64,000 nt of DNA, from positions 1,734,001 to 1,798,000 of the forward strand of contig NZ_JACCBG010000001.1 in the NCBI RefSeq assembly GCF_013409645.1, written 5' to 3'. The notes beneath the pieces were generated by a model. That model did no database searches, was not told the DNA's origin, and saw only the letters and a program-made list of their open reading frames with translations. Of this stretch, positions 7,846-16,583 are shown piece after piece. The DNA comes from Nocardioides panaciterrulae. GTDB taxonomy: Bacteria; Actinomycetota; Actinomycetes; Propionibacteriales; Nocardioidaceae. The translations under genes were made by a program, and so were the position numbers. Each line of letters starts with the position of its first letter. Positions within the stretch are counted from its first letter, which is position 1.

Positions 7846-8601
7846 ATGATCAACGCGCTCGGCCGGCCCCAGACCGTGCTGCTGCTCGGCGGCACCAGCG
7901 AGATCGCGCAGGCGGTCGTCGCCGCGTGGGCCCGCACCTGCCGCCCGCTCGTGGTGCTCGCAGCCCGGCCCGGCCCGCGCCGCGACGCCGCCGCCGCGCA
8001 CGTGGAGTCGCTCGGGCTGGAGGTGGAGGTGGTCGACTTCGACGCCGAGCGCACCGAGGAGCACCCCGCGCTGATCGACGCGGTGTCTCGCGAGCACGAC
8101 ATCGACGTGGCGATCGTGGCCTTCGGCGTGCTCGGCGACGAGGAGCAGGCCTGGCAGGACCACGCCGCCGCCACCCGGCTGGCCCGGGTCAACTACACCG
8201 GCGCGGTCAGCGTCGGCGTCTGCCTCGCCGACGTCATGCGGCGGCAGGGGCACGGCATGATCGTGGCGCTCTCCTCGGTGGCGGGCGAACGGGTCCGGCG
8301 CTCCAACTTCGTCTACGGCTCGACCAAGGCCGGGATGGACGGCTTCTACCTCGGCCTGGGCGAGGCGCTGCGCGGCTCCGGCGCGGGCGTGCTGGTCGTC
8401 CGCCCGGGATTCGTGCGCACCCGGATGACCGCCGGCCGCAGCCCCGCCCCGTTGTCGGTGACCGCCGAGCAGGTCGCCGACGCGGTGGTGCGCGGCGTCG
8501 CCCGCCGCGACGAGCTGATCTGGGTGCCGGCGCCGTTGCGCGGGGTGATGTCCGGGCTGCGACACGTGCCGCGACCGTTGTTCCGCCGGCTGCCGTTGTG
8601 A
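7846..8601 (+). CDS. dprE2: Decaprenylphosphoryl-2-keto-ribose reductase (DprE2), SDR family
   Basis: A 251-residue short-chain dehydrogenase that reduces the keto product of DprE1 with NAD(P)H to give decaprenylphosphoryl-arabinose. The nucleotide-binding turn is LLLGGTSEIAQAV (about residues 11-23), the acidic residue after beta-3 is in VDFDAE, and the catalytic set is SSVAGER (Ser) and YGSTKAG (Tyr-x-x-x-Lys, about residues 156-160). GGTSEIA rather than GxxxGxG is characteristic of DprE2. The C-terminal segment (RHVPRPLFRRLPL) is basic and hydrophobic and may sit at the membrane, as expected for a lipid-linked substrate. Starts 10 nt after dprE1; its stop overlaps the next gene's start (GTGA, 8598-8601), indicating translational coupling. 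Confidence 0.9.
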   Translation: MINALGRPQTVLLLGGTSEIAQAVVAAWARTCRPLVVLAARPGPRRDAAAAHVESLGLEVEVVDFDAERTEEHPALIDAVSREHDIDVAIVAFGVLGDEEQAWQDHAAATRLARVNYTGAVSVGVCLADVMRRQGHGMIVALSSVAGERVRRSNFVYGSTKAGMDGFYLGLGEALRGSGAGVLVVRPGFVRTRMTAGRSPAPLSVTAEQVADAVVRGVARRDELIWVPAPLRGVMSGLRHVPRPLFRRLPL

Positions 8602-10313
8602 GCACCGGCCCGGTCCTCCGGCTGCTGCCCCGGGCCTGGGCGGTGCTGCTGCCGCTGCTGCTGCTCGGCCCGGCGCTGGGGGCCGGCTACGTCCTGAGCT
8701 ACGACATGGTCTGGGTCCCCGACCTGGCGATGCGCCCGGACTTCCTCGGCCTGGGCACCGCGCTCCCGCGCGCGGTGCCCTCGGACGCGGTCGTCGCGGT
8801 GCTCGACGAGCTGGTGCCGGGCATGCTGCTGCAGAAGGTCGTGCTGCTCGGGGCGCTGCTGCTCGCGGGGTTCGGCGCGCTGCGGCTGGCCGGAGGCACG
8901 CCGGTCGGGGGCCTCGCCGCGGTCAGCGTCTACGTGTGGAACCCGTTCGTCGCCGAGCGGCTGGGCCTGGGGCACTGGACCGTGCTGCTGGGGTACGCCG
9001 TGCTGCCGTGGCTGGTCCTCGAGGGCGCCCGCTACCGGCGCGGCGAGCGGGTCGGGGTGCTGCCCTGGCTGCTGCTGCCCCTGGGCTCGCTGAGCGCCGG
9101 CGCGGGGCTGGCCTCGGCGCTGGCCCTGCTGGTCCCCGGCCTCGGGCGTGGGCGGCGACGGCGCAACCTGCTGCTCGTCGCAGCCTGCCTGGCGGCGAAC
9201 GCGCCGTGGCTGGTGGCCGGCCTGCTGCACGTCACGACGGCCACGTCGACCACCGCGGGGTCGGTGTTCCGGCTCGGCCGCGAGGGCTCGCTGCCGGGTC
9301 CGCTCGCTGCGCTGACCCTGGGCGGTGTCTGGAACTCCGAGGTGGTCCCGGGCTCGCGGCACAGCCTGCTGCTGACCGGGCTGGGCACGGTCGCGCTCGT
9401 CGGCGCCGCGGCGTACGGACTCCGCCCGCTGCGCCGCCGCCTGGGCGATCGCACGACCGGGGCGCTGGTCGGGCTGTGGGCGGTCGGCTTCCTGCTCGCG
9501 GCCGGCACCTGGGCGCTGCCCGGTGCCACCGGCCGGCTGGCCGCCCACGTGCCCGGGGGCGGGCTGCTGCGCGACGGCGGCCGGTGGTTGGCGCTGTGCG
9601 GCCCGCTCCTGGCCGCCCTGGTCGCGGCCGCCCTCGACCGGCTCGCCGTCCGGGTGCGCGACGCCGACGCCCGCGTCCTGGTCGCCCTCGCCGGGGCGCT
9701 GCTGCCGCTGGCGCTGCTGCCCGACGCCGCCTGGGGGCTCGCCGGACGGCTGCAGCCGGTGTCCTACCCGGCCGACTACGCCGCCGCCCGGGCGGCCGTC
9801 GCGGCCAGCCCGGCGCCGGGCGACGTGCTGCTGCTGCCGTTCACCAGCTACCGCGCGCCGTCGTGGAACCACGACCGCAAGGTGCTGGACCCGGTCGGCC
9901 GCTACCTGACCCGCGACTATCTGGCCAGCGACGAGCTCGGTGTCTCCCGCCAGGTGCTGGCGGGGGAGGACCCGCGGGTGCCGCAGGTGCTTGCGGCGCT
10001 GCAGGCCGACGACCCGGCCCAGCGGGCGCAGCGGCTCGGGTCGCTCGGGGTCGGGCTGGTGGTGCAGGAGCACGGGGTGCCCGCCTCGAGCCGCTACGAC
10101 GCGCCGGTGGCGGGGACGGTCGTGCACCGGGGGCCCGCCCTGACCGTCACCCGCGTCGACGCGCCGGTGCAGGAGCGCACGAGCTCCCTGGGCCGCGTGG
10201 CGATGGTCGCGGGGGGCTGGACGGCCTACCTGGCCGGGCCCTTGGTCGCGATTGTTCCCGTGCTTTGGCGAAAGCGCCGCAAAAGGGCGGATTCTGGGCC
10301 TACCGGGTGGTAG
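8598..10313 (+). CDS. Multipass membrane protein, probable GT-C-type glycosyltransferase
   Basis: A 571-residue membrane protein with about 12 hydrophobic helices, mostly in residues 10-360, and a soluble C-terminal part (about 385-530) ending in a last helix (VAGGWTAYLAGPLVAIVPVLW) and a basic tail. An acidic, Trp/Asp-containing first loop (LSYDMVWVPDLAMRPD, about residues 32-47) resembles the first extracytoplasmic loop of polyprenyl-phosphate-sugar-dependent GT-C enzymes, which place their catalytic acid there. Length and position resemble M. tuberculosis Rv0226c (recalled as about 576 residues), itself uncharacterised. GTG 8598 overlaps the dprE2 stop by 4 nt, so it is translated with the DPA-synthesis enzymes; use of DPA or a related lipid-linked sugar is an inference. 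The frame is open far upstream as a shadow of dprE2. Confidence 0.72.
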   Translation: MSTGPVLRLLPRAWAVLLPLLLLGPALGAGYVLSYDMVWVPDLAMRPDFLGLGTALPRAVPSDAVVAVLDELVPGMLLQKVVLLGALLLAGFGALRLAGGTPVGGLAAVSVYVWNPFVAERLGLGHWTVLLGYAVLPWLVLEGARYRRGERVGVLPWLLLPLGSLSAGAGLASALALLVPGLGRGRRRRNLLLVAACLAANAPWLVAGLLHVTTATSTTAGSVFRLGREGSLPGPLAALTLGGVWNSEVVPGSRHSLLLTGLGTVALVGAAAYGLRPLRRRLGDRTTGALVGLWAVGFLLAAGTWALPGATGRLAAHVPGGGLLRDGGRWLALCGPLLAALVAAALDRLAVRVRDADARVLVALAGALLPLALLPDAAWGLAGRLQPVSYPADYAAARAAVAASPAPGDVLLLPFTSYRAPSWNHDRKVLDPVGRYLTRDYLASDELGVSRQVLAGEDPRVPQVLAALQADDPAQRAQRLGSLGVGLVVQEHGVPASSRYDAPVAGTVVHRGPALTVTRVDAPVQERTSSLGRVAMVAGGWTAYLAGPLVAIVPVLWRKRRKRADSGPTGW

Positions 10314-10342
10314 TTTTCCCGTCCGGGAGAGGGGGATTCATC

Positions 10343-10498
10343 GTGCACCCAGTCGTGTTGAGTGCGGCCGGCATCGTCGTCGGCGGCACCCTTGCGGGCG
10401 TGACCCTGATCGGCGTGATCGAGTCGCAGACCGACGGGCCCGGCCAGTCGCCGGCCAACGTCAGTCAGCCGGTCATCGACTACGGGACGGCCCCGTAG
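10343..10498 (+). CDS. DUF2613 family microprotein
   Basis: A 51-residue protein with one N-terminal hydrophobic helix (VVLSAAGIVVGGTLAGVTLIGVI overall) and a short polar tail ending PVIDYGTAP. It fits the actinobacterial DUF2613 family, whose M. tuberculosis member (recalled as Rv0236A) lies beside aftD. GTG 10343 is preceded at good distance by a purine-rich ribosome-binding site (GGGAGAGGGGG, 10325-10335). A TAGTTT at 10311-10316, overlapping the previous stop codon, could be its -10 element. It may be a small accessory subunit of a membrane glycosyltransferase; there is no direct evidence. Convergent with the following minus-strand gene, 14 bp apart. Confidence 0.75.
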   Translation: MHPVVLSAAGIVVGGTLAGVTLIGVIESQTDGPGQSPANVSQPVIDYGTAP

Positions 10499-10512
10499 GC
10501 CGCAGCCTCCCG

Positions 10513-11676
10513 CTACTCCTCGACTGCGTCCTGGCTGTCGACCAGCTCGCCGCGCAGTGCGGAGGCCACCACGTGCGCGAACGCCGACTGGGCGTGCCCC
10601 CAGCTGAACCGCACGCTGTGCACCCGCGCGCCCTCGGCGAGGGCGCGGCGCAGCTCGAGGTCGTGCAGCACCCGGCCCAGCGCGGCGGTCAGCTCCTCGG
10701 GGGTCTCGACCAGCAGGCCGGAGATCCCGTGCCGGATCGACTCGCGGGTCCCACCGGCCCCGGAGTAGGCCACCGTGGGGGTGCCGTGCGCGGCGGCCTC
10801 GCCCACGACCAGGCCCCAGCCCTCCTTCACCGAGGGCAGCGCCATCACCCACGACTCCTCGTAGACCTCCTGCTTGCGGACCTCGGACACATGCCCCTCG
10901 AAGACGACGGCGTCACCCGCGCCCCGCTCCTGCACGAAGCGCCGCAGCTCGGCCTCCCACCAGCCGCTGCCGACGATGCGCAGCCGCAGGTCGGGCAGCT
11001 GCTCGCGCAGGGCCAGGACCGCGTCGACGGCGTGCTCGACCTGCTTGTGCGGCACCAGCCGCCCGACCACGCAGACCGTGGGGTGCGCGGACTCGCGGGC
11101 CCCGGTCGCGACGACCGGGTCGGTGCCGTTGTGGACGACCGCGACCCGCGGGCCGCGCACGCCCAGCTCCCGCAGCTCGTCGCGGGTCGCCCGCGACACC
11201 ACGACGTACTGGCAGCGGCGGTAGAGGTACGGCGCGAGCCGGCGCTCGATCCACCAGCCGACCCGGCCGGTCAGGCCCGGGTAGACGACCGGCCACTGCT
11301 CGCGGTGGACGTGGTGGACCAGCACGATGACCGGCCGCCGGGTGACCAGCCGCGACAGGAACGGCATCCCGTTCTGCACGTCGACCACCACGTCGACGTG
11401 CCCGAGCCGGCCCGTCGCCAGCAGCCGGAGGCCCTGCAGGTAGACCGACAGCTTGGAGCCGCGGCGCACGTAGCGGACGCCGGCGATCACCTCGGTGGGC
11501 GCGGCGCCGGCGTACGCCGCGCTGAAGATCGTGACCCGGCAGCCGCGGGCGACCAGCCCGGCGGCCATCTTCTCCAGGTAGCGCTCGGCGCCGCCGCCCT
11601 CGGGGTTGCCCTGGTCGCGCCAGCTCAGGAACACCACGTGGCGGCCGGCCAGGACGCGCGCATCGGTCGTCGGCAC
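10513..11676 (-). CDS. Glycosyltransferase family 4 protein
   Basis: A 387-residue GT-B-fold retaining glycosyltransferase, predicted cytoplasmic or peripheral to the membrane. The N-terminal acceptor domain opens with SWRDQGNPEGGGAERYLEK, the Gly-rich loop of GT4 enzymes; the C-terminal donor domain carries VCVVGRLVPHKQ (about residue 208) and the nucleotide-sugar E-x7-E motif in PSVKEGWGLVVGEAAAHGTP (about 290-310). It would transfer a sugar from a nucleotide donor to a lipid-linked or protein acceptor. From synteny it corresponds to the uncharacterised M. tuberculosis Rv0225. GTG 11676 follows a minus-strand -10 (TAGCCT, 11683-11688) by 6 nt, so it looks leaderless, divergent from the methyltransferase gene. 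Confidence 0.85.
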   Translation of the reverse strand: MPTTDARVLAGRHVVFLSWRDQGNPEGGGAERYLEKMAAGLVARGCRVTIFSAAYAGAAPTEVIAGVRYVRRGSKLSVYLQGLRLLATGRLGHVDVVVDVQNGMPFLSRLVTRRPVIVLVHHVHREQWPVVYPGLTGRVGWWIERRLAPYLYRRCQYVVVSRATRDELRELGVRGPRVAVVHNGTDPVVATGARESAHPTVCVVGRLVPHKQVEHAVDAVLALREQLPDLRLRIVGSGWWEAELRRFVQERGAGDAVVFEGHVSEVRKQEVYEESWVMALPSVKEGWGLVVGEAAAHGTPTVAYSGAGGTRESIRHGISGLLVETPEELTAALGRVLHDLELRRALAEGARVHSVRFSWGHAQSAFAHVVASALRGELVDSQDAVEE

Positions 11677-11682
11677 CGGGGG

Positions 11683-11705
11683 AGGCTACCTCGCTCGGAT
11701 AGGGT
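11683..11705. promoter_or_regulatory. Compact divergent promoter pair
   Basis: A minus-strand -10 (TAGCCT, 11683-11688) lies 6 nt before the GT4 start, and a plus-strand -10 (TAGGGT, 11700-11705) lies 7 nt before the methyltransferase ATG at 11713. The two elements are only 11 bp apart, so simultaneous RNA polymerase binding is unlikely. Confidence 0.5.
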
Positions 11706-11712
11706 CTCGCCC

Positions 11713-12465
11713 ATGCAGCACGGGTCCACTGGCTCCCGGGGGGCCTGGGCCGCGAGCCTGCGCCGCTCGGTCCGGCTCCTCGGGGAGTTCCGCTACGAGC
11801 AGCCCGACCCCGAGCGGTTCTACACCGCGCTCGCGGCGGACTCGGTGGGGCAGCTGTCCTCCTACCTCGACCTGGCCGGGTGCACCGTGCTCGACGTCGG
11901 CGGCGGCCCCGGCTACTTCCGGGACGCCTTCGAGGCCGCGGGCGCGACGTACTGGGCGCTGGACGCCGACGTCGGTGAGCTGGCCGGCACCGGCGCGATC
12001 GCCACGGGCACGGTGGTCGGCGACGGGATGAACCTGCCGTTCGCCGACGGGGCGGTCGACCTGTGCTACTCCTCCAACGTCCTCGAGCACGTGCGCGAGC
12101 CGTGGCGGATGGCCGACGAGATGCTGCGAGTCACCCGCCCCGGCGGTCTGGCCTTCATCTCCTACACGGTGTGGTTCGGGCCGTGGGGCGGGCACGAGAC
12201 CGCCCCCTGGCACTACCTCGGTGGCCGCCGCGCCCGGCGGCGCTACCTGGCCCGGCACGGCCACGAGCCCAAGAACCGGTACGGCGAGTCGCTGTTCGCC
12301 GTGACCGTCCGGGACGGTCTGGCCTGGGCCCGGCGCCAGCACGCCGGCGAGGTCGTCGACGTGCTGCCCCGCTACCACCCGCGGTGGGCCCGGTGGCTGG
12401 TCCGCGTGCCGGTGCTGCGCGAGCTGCTGACCTGGAACCTCGTGATCGTGGTGCGCAGGAAGTGA
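11713..12465 (+). CDS. SAM-dependent methyltransferase (Rv0224c-like)
   Basis: A 250-residue class I methyltransferase of the Methyltransf_11 type. Motif I is VLDVGGGPGYFRDAF (about residues 59-73), the acidic residue after beta-2 is in WALDADV, and motif III is the region VDLCYSSNVLEHVREPWRM. The C terminus (WARWLVRVPVLRELLTWNLVIVV) is amphipathic to hydrophobic, suggesting membrane association. Length matches M. tuberculosis Rv0224c (recalled as about 254 residues), found in the same neighbourhood as aftD there. The likely target is a lipid-linked sugar or lipid head group of this locus, but that is inference. ATG 11713 is leaderless by the adjacent -10. Its stop overlaps the aftD start (GTGA), so it is translationally coupled to aftD. 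Confidence 0.85.
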   Translation: MQHGSTGSRGAWAASLRRSVRLLGEFRYEQPDPERFYTALAADSVGQLSSYLDLAGCTVLDVGGGPGYFRDAFEAAGATYWALDADVGELAGTGAIATGTVVGDGMNLPFADGAVDLCYSSNVLEHVREPWRMADEMLRVTRPGGLAFISYTVWFGPWGGHETAPWHYLGGRRARRRYLARHGHEPKNRYGESLFAVTVRDGLAWARRQHAGEVVDVLPRYHPRWARWLVRVPVLRELLTWNLVIVVRRK

Positions 12466-15400
12466 GCGGCTCGGGGGACCGTTCGTCGCCCGGCCTGCCG
12501 GCCGGGGGGCGGGCCACGTCGCGACTGCGGATGTGCGGCTACGCCGCGCTCATCACCGCGCTGTGCTTCGCCCAGTCCGCGGGCCGGATGGTGGCCGACA
12601 CCAAGTTCGACCTGCTGACCGCGCCCGGGAAGTTCCTGTCGGCGGGCCTGCACCTGTGGGACCCGGTGGCGGCGTTCGGACAGCTGCAGAACCAGGCCTA
12701 CGGCTACGCCTGGCCGATGGGACCGTTCTTCTGGCTCGGGCACCTCCTGCACCTGCCCGAGTGGGTGGTCCAGCGGCTGTGGTGGAGCCTGCTGCTCTGC
12801 CTGGCGTTCTTCGGGGTGGTCCGCCTCGCGCAGCGGCTCCGGCTGGGGTCCCCGGTCACCCAGGTGGTGGCGGGGTTCGCGTTCGTCCTGAGCCCGCGGA
12901 TCACCACGCTGCTGGGCGGGGTCTCGGTCGAGGTCTGGCCGATGGCGTTGGCGCCGTGGGTGCTGCTGCCGCTGATCACCGCCAGCGAGCGGGGCTCGGT
13001 GCGCCGCGGCGCGGCGCTCAGCGCCCTGGTGGTGGCGACCTGCGGCGGCGTCAACGCGGTCGCGGTCGCGGCCGTGCTGCCGCTCGGCGTGCTGTGGATC
13101 CTCACCCGGTCCGCAGGGCCGCGGAAGTGGCCGCTGCTGGGCTGGTGGACGCTGTTCACGGGGCTCGCGACCTTCTGGTGGGTCGGGCCGCTGCTCGTCC
13201 TGGGCCGCTACAGCCCGCCGTTCCTGGACTACATCGAGAACGCCACCATCACCACGGTGCCGACCGGCCTGGCCCGCACGCTCGTGGGCACCTCGGACTG
13301 GGTCGCCTACTTCGCCGGCATCGACTACCCGGCCGGCCAGCACCTGGTCACGACCCCGTTCCTGGTGCTCGACGCCGCGGGGCTCGTGGCGCTCGGGCTG
13401 GTCGGCATGCTGCTGCGCGACAACCCGCACCAGCGGTTCCTGGTGCTGGGACTGGTCACGGGCGTCGCGCTGGTCGGCTTCGGCTACTCCGGCGACCTCG
13501 CCGGGTGGTGGGCCGCGGACCGCACCGACCTGCTCGACGGTGCGCTCGCACCGTTCCGCAACCTGCACAAGTTCGACGTCGTGCTCCGGCTGCCGCTGGT
13601 GCTGGGGCTCGCCCACGCGCTGCGGGCGATCCCGGCGCTGCTCCGGGGAGCCGGGTCGCGGACGGCGCTGCGGCTGGTCCAGGTCGCCACCGCGCTCGCG
13701 CTGGTCGCGCTCGCCCTGCCGTGGGTGCAGGACGAGATCGCGCCGCGCGCCGGCGTCGAGGCGGTGCCGGGCTACTGGACCGCCGCGGCGGACTACCTGG
13801 CCCGGCAGGACCAGGACGGCACGGTCTCCCTGGAGGTGCCGGCCGCGGCGTTCGGCGTCTACGACTGGGGCAACGTGCACGACGACGTCCTGCAGGGGCT
13901 GGCCACCAGCCCCTGGGCGGTCCGCAACGTGATCCCGCTGGCCCCGCCCGGCAACGTGGTGTTCCTCGACGCGGTCACCCGGGTGCTGGAGTCCGGGCAC
14001 CCGAGCAGCACGCTGGCCCCCTACCTCGCCGCGAGCGGCGTGAGCCGGCTGGTGGTCCGCAACGACCTCGACCGGTTCCAGACCGGCGCACCGGACCCGG
14101 CGTACGTCAAGAGCGTGCTCACCCACTCGCCGGGGCTCACGCTGGCCCGGTCCTTCGGCCCGCGGGTGGGGTCACGGCCGGTGTCCTACGGGCCCGACGG
14201 CACCACCCGGGTGGTCGCCGGGAACGGCCTGGCCACGCGCACCGGCTCGGTCGACGTGTACGACGTGAGCGCGCCGGCCGGGGCCCGGCTGACCGCCGAC
14301 CCGGAGGTCGTCGTGGGCGGCCCCGGCGCCGGGCTGCGCCCGGGAGTGGGCGGTCCCGCGGCCCACCTGCTCCCCGAGGACGCCTCGGCGGCCGCCGGCG
14401 GGGAGGCGGGCCAGGTGCTCACCGACGGGCTGCGGCGCCGGGAGACCAACTTCGCGGCGGTCCGCTGGAACGTGTCCGCGACGATGCCCGCAGGCGCGCC
14501 CTACCGGCTGGGCGGTCCCGAGCACACCCACCGCTTCCTGGAGCACCCCGAGCGCTGGCAGACCACCGAGCTGTGGACGGGTGCGGTGGCCGGCGTGAGC
14601 GCCAGCAGCTCCGAGGCGTACGCCGACGCGCTGCCGCCGCTGCGGATCGGCTCGCACCCCGGGGCCGCCCTGGACGGCGACCCGGCGACGGGCTGGCGCT
14701 CGGCCCGCCAGGTCGACCCGACCGGCCAGTGGTGGCAGACGGACCTGGCCCGGCTGGAGTACCTGGAGAAGGTGACGGTCCGGCTCACGCCTGACTCCGT
14801 CGCCGTGCCCCGCTTGGCGCTGCGCTCGGACCAGGGGACCGAGGTGGTGCCGGCGCCGGCGCCCGGCCGGGCCCGGACCTACGACGTGGGCTTCGCCGGG
14901 GCGACGTTCCTGCGCGTCACCGCGGCGGGCCGCGACCTGCGCCTCCCCGGTTCGTTCGGGATCGCGGAGGTCGGTGTCACGCCCGCGCTCGCCGCCCAGC
15001 GCTACCTGCAGCTGCCGCCGCCCGACGACCGGTTCCCGGTGGACGCGATCTCGCTGCAGCGCGACCCCGACCGCGCCGCCTGCGTGCTGAGCGGCCACGC
15101 GCTGCCCTGTGAGGACGCGCTGATCGCGCCCGGCGAGGACGGCGACACCCTGGCCCGCCGGTTCAGCACCGTCTACCCCGGCGACTACCGGCTGAGCGGG
15201 ACCGTGTCGTTGCGGCGCACCAGCCATGGTCGGGGCCTGCTCGCCTCGGGGGTCACGGCCACCGCCCCCGGGCGGGTCGGGGACGTCGCGGAGGGGCCGC
15301 TGGCCGCGGTGGACGGCGACCACCACACGACCTGGCTGCTCCGGGGACCGCGACAGACGCTGACCGTGCGGTTCGCGCGGCCGCGCACCCTGCACTGGAT

Positions 15401-16583
15401 CGCCGCCCGGGTGAACCGGGCGGCACCGGCCGAGCGGCCGACCCGGCTGTGGGTGCGGGCGGCCGGCCACGAGCGCGTCGTGCGGCTCGGCGGGGACAGC
15501 CGCGCCCGGCTGCCCGGCTGGCGGGCCCGGGTGCTGCGGGTGCGGGTGGTCGACAGCCAGAAGGCGTTCGCGACCACCGGCCAGCGGTTCACCGACGTGC
15601 CGCCCGGCGTCACCGGCCTGCGCGTGAACCGGCGCTCGCTCGCGCCGGACGCCGGGGTGCCGCGCGACTTCGGCTGCGGCTCCGGCCCGGTCGTCCGCGT
15701 GGGCGACACCATCGTGCGGACCCGGTTGCGCGCCAGCACCAAGCAGTTGGTCCGCGGGGCCAGCGTGCCGTTCTCGGTGTGCGGCCGCGACGACGTGCAG
15801 CTCGCCGCGGGCACCACCGACGTCCTGGCCGCCCCCAACGGGCTGTTCCGCGTCGACACGCTGCTGCTCAGCAGCACCCGCGCCGCGCCGGCACCCCTCA
15901 CGCGCGCGGTCCCGGTCGCCCGCGACGGTCGTGGCGACCCCACGTCGGTGCGGGTGCCCACGCGCTCGCAGGCGACGGTGCTGAGCCTGCCGCAGAACGT
16001 CAACCCCGGCTGGACCGCGACCTGGCAGGGCCGCGACCTCGCGGTGGCCCGGGTCGACGGCTGGCGGCAGGGCTGGCGGCTCCCGGCCGGCCCGGCCGGC
16101 ACCGTGACCCTGCGGTTCGCCCCGGCCCCGACGTTCTCGGTGCTGCTCGGCCTCGGGGCCGCGCTGGTGGGGCTGCTGGTGCTCGGGCTCCTCGCCGCGA
16201 CCCTGCGGGCGAGGCGCGCGGCGGGGACGCGGCACCCGGCACCCCTCGGGTCCGGCCGTCCCGGGGTGCTCGACGCGCTGATCGCGGTGACGGCGGGTGG
16301 GCTGCTGGGCGGCTGGTGGGGCCTCGGCGGGATGCTGGCCGCGCTCGCGGTCGGGCTGCTGGTCCCGCGGTTCGCGGGCTGGTCGCTGCTGGCCGGCCTG
16401 CTCATGCTGACCGGCAGCCTCGCGCTGTCCTGGTCGGTGCTCACGCAGCGGTCGTGGGCGGTCACCTGGAGCCAGGCGTGGAGCCTGGCCGCCGTCTGCT
16501 GCGCGGTCGGGGCGCTGGCCGCGTTGCGCCGCACGGGGCCCGGCGGGCGCGGCACGACGGCCCGGACGGGCCCGTCTACCTGA
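12462..16583 (+). CDS. aftD: AftD-type alpha-(1->3)-arabinofuranosyltransferase
   Basis: A 1373-residue membrane glycosyltransferase, close to the size of mycobacterial AftD (about 1400). The first 560 or so residues form the GT-C membrane domain: the first extracytoplasmic loop has an acidic DTKFDLLTAPGKFLS segment followed by HLWDPVAAFGQLQNQAYGY, diagnostic of the DUF3367/AftD family. A large extracytoplasmic region follows (about 435-1215) with a discoidin (F5/8 type C)-like module around residues 703-835 (ALDGDPATGWRSARQ) and a second similar one around 905-1030 (AAVDGDHHTTWLLR), probably carbohydrate-binding. A final bundle of about 5 helices (about 1216-1366) ends the protein. It would add arabinofuranose from DPA, made by the adjacent ubiA/dprE1/dprE2 products. 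GTG 12462 overlaps the methyltransferase stop by 4 nt. Ends 8 nt into the convergent acyltransferase gene. Confidence 0.88.
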   Translation: MSGSGDRSSPGLPAGGRATSRLRMCGYAALITALCFAQSAGRMVADTKFDLLTAPGKFLSAGLHLWDPVAAFGQLQNQAYGYAWPMGPFFWLGHLLHLPEWVVQRLWWSLLLCLAFFGVVRLAQRLRLGSPVTQVVAGFAFVLSPRITTLLGGVSVEVWPMALAPWVLLPLITASERGSVRRGAALSALVVATCGGVNAVAVAAVLPLGVLWILTRSAGPRKWPLLGWWTLFTGLATFWWVGPLLVLGRYSPPFLDYIENATITTVPTGLARTLVGTSDWVAYFAGIDYPAGQHLVTTPFLVLDAAGLVALGLVGMLLRDNPHQRFLVLGLVTGVALVGFGYSGDLAGWWAADRTDLLDGALAPFRNLHKFDVVLRLPLVLGLAHALRAIPALLRGAGSRTALRLVQVATALALVALALPWVQDEIAPRAGVEAVPGYWTAAADYLARQDQDGTVSLEVPAAAFGVYDWGNVHDDVLQGLATSPWAVRNVIPLAPPGNVVFLDAVTRVLESGHPSSTLAPYLAASGVSRLVVRNDLDRFQTGAPDPAYVKSVLTHSPGLTLARSFGPRVGSRPVSYGPDGTTRVVAGNGLATRTGSVDVYDVSAPAGARLTADPEVVVGGPGAGLRPGVGGPAAHLLPEDASAAAGGEAGQVLTDGLRRRETNFAAVRWNVSATMPAGAPYRLGGPEHTHRFLEHPERWQTTELWTGAVAGVSASSSEAYADALPPLRIGSHPGAALDGDPATGWRSARQVDPTGQWWQTDLARLEYLEKVTVRLTPDSVAVPRLALRSDQGTEVVPAPAPGRARTYDVGFAGATFLRVTAAGRDLRLPGSFGIAEVGVTPALAAQRYLQLPPPDDRFPVDAISLQRDPDRAACVLSGHALPCEDALIAPGEDGDTLARRFSTVYPGDYRLSGTVSLRRTSHGRGLLASGVTATAPGRVGDVAEGPLAAVDGDHHTTWLLRGPRQTLTVRFARPRTLHWIAARVNRAAPAERPTRLWVRAAGHERVVRLGGDSRARLPGWRARVLRVRVVDSQKAFATTGQRFTDVPPGVTGLRVNRRSLAPDAGVPRDFGCGSGPVVRVGDTIVRTRLRASTKQLVRGASVPFSVCGRDDVQLAAGTTDVLAAPNGLFRVDTLLLSSTRAAPAPLTRAVPVARDGRGDPTSVRVPTRSQATVLSLPQNVNPGWTATWQGRDLAVARVDGWRQGWRLPAGPAGTVTLRFAPAPTFSVLLGLGAALVGLLVLGLLAATLRARRAAGTRHPAPLGSGRPGVLDALIAVTAGGLLGGWWGLGGMLAALAVGLLVPRFAGWSLLAGLLMLTGSLALSWSVLTQRSWAVTWSQAWSLAAVCCAVGALAALRRTGPGGRGTTARTGPST

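Noticed and set aside
12372..14126. Long minus-strand frame over aftD
   Set aside because: Composition is Arg/Gln/His repeats with no recognisable domain; aftD in the other frame has clear family motifs.
16100..16135. GC-rich stretch near the aftD C-terminal helices suspected as a frameshift
   Set aside because: The frame stays open and the final helices are in the correct register, so no frameshift is needed.
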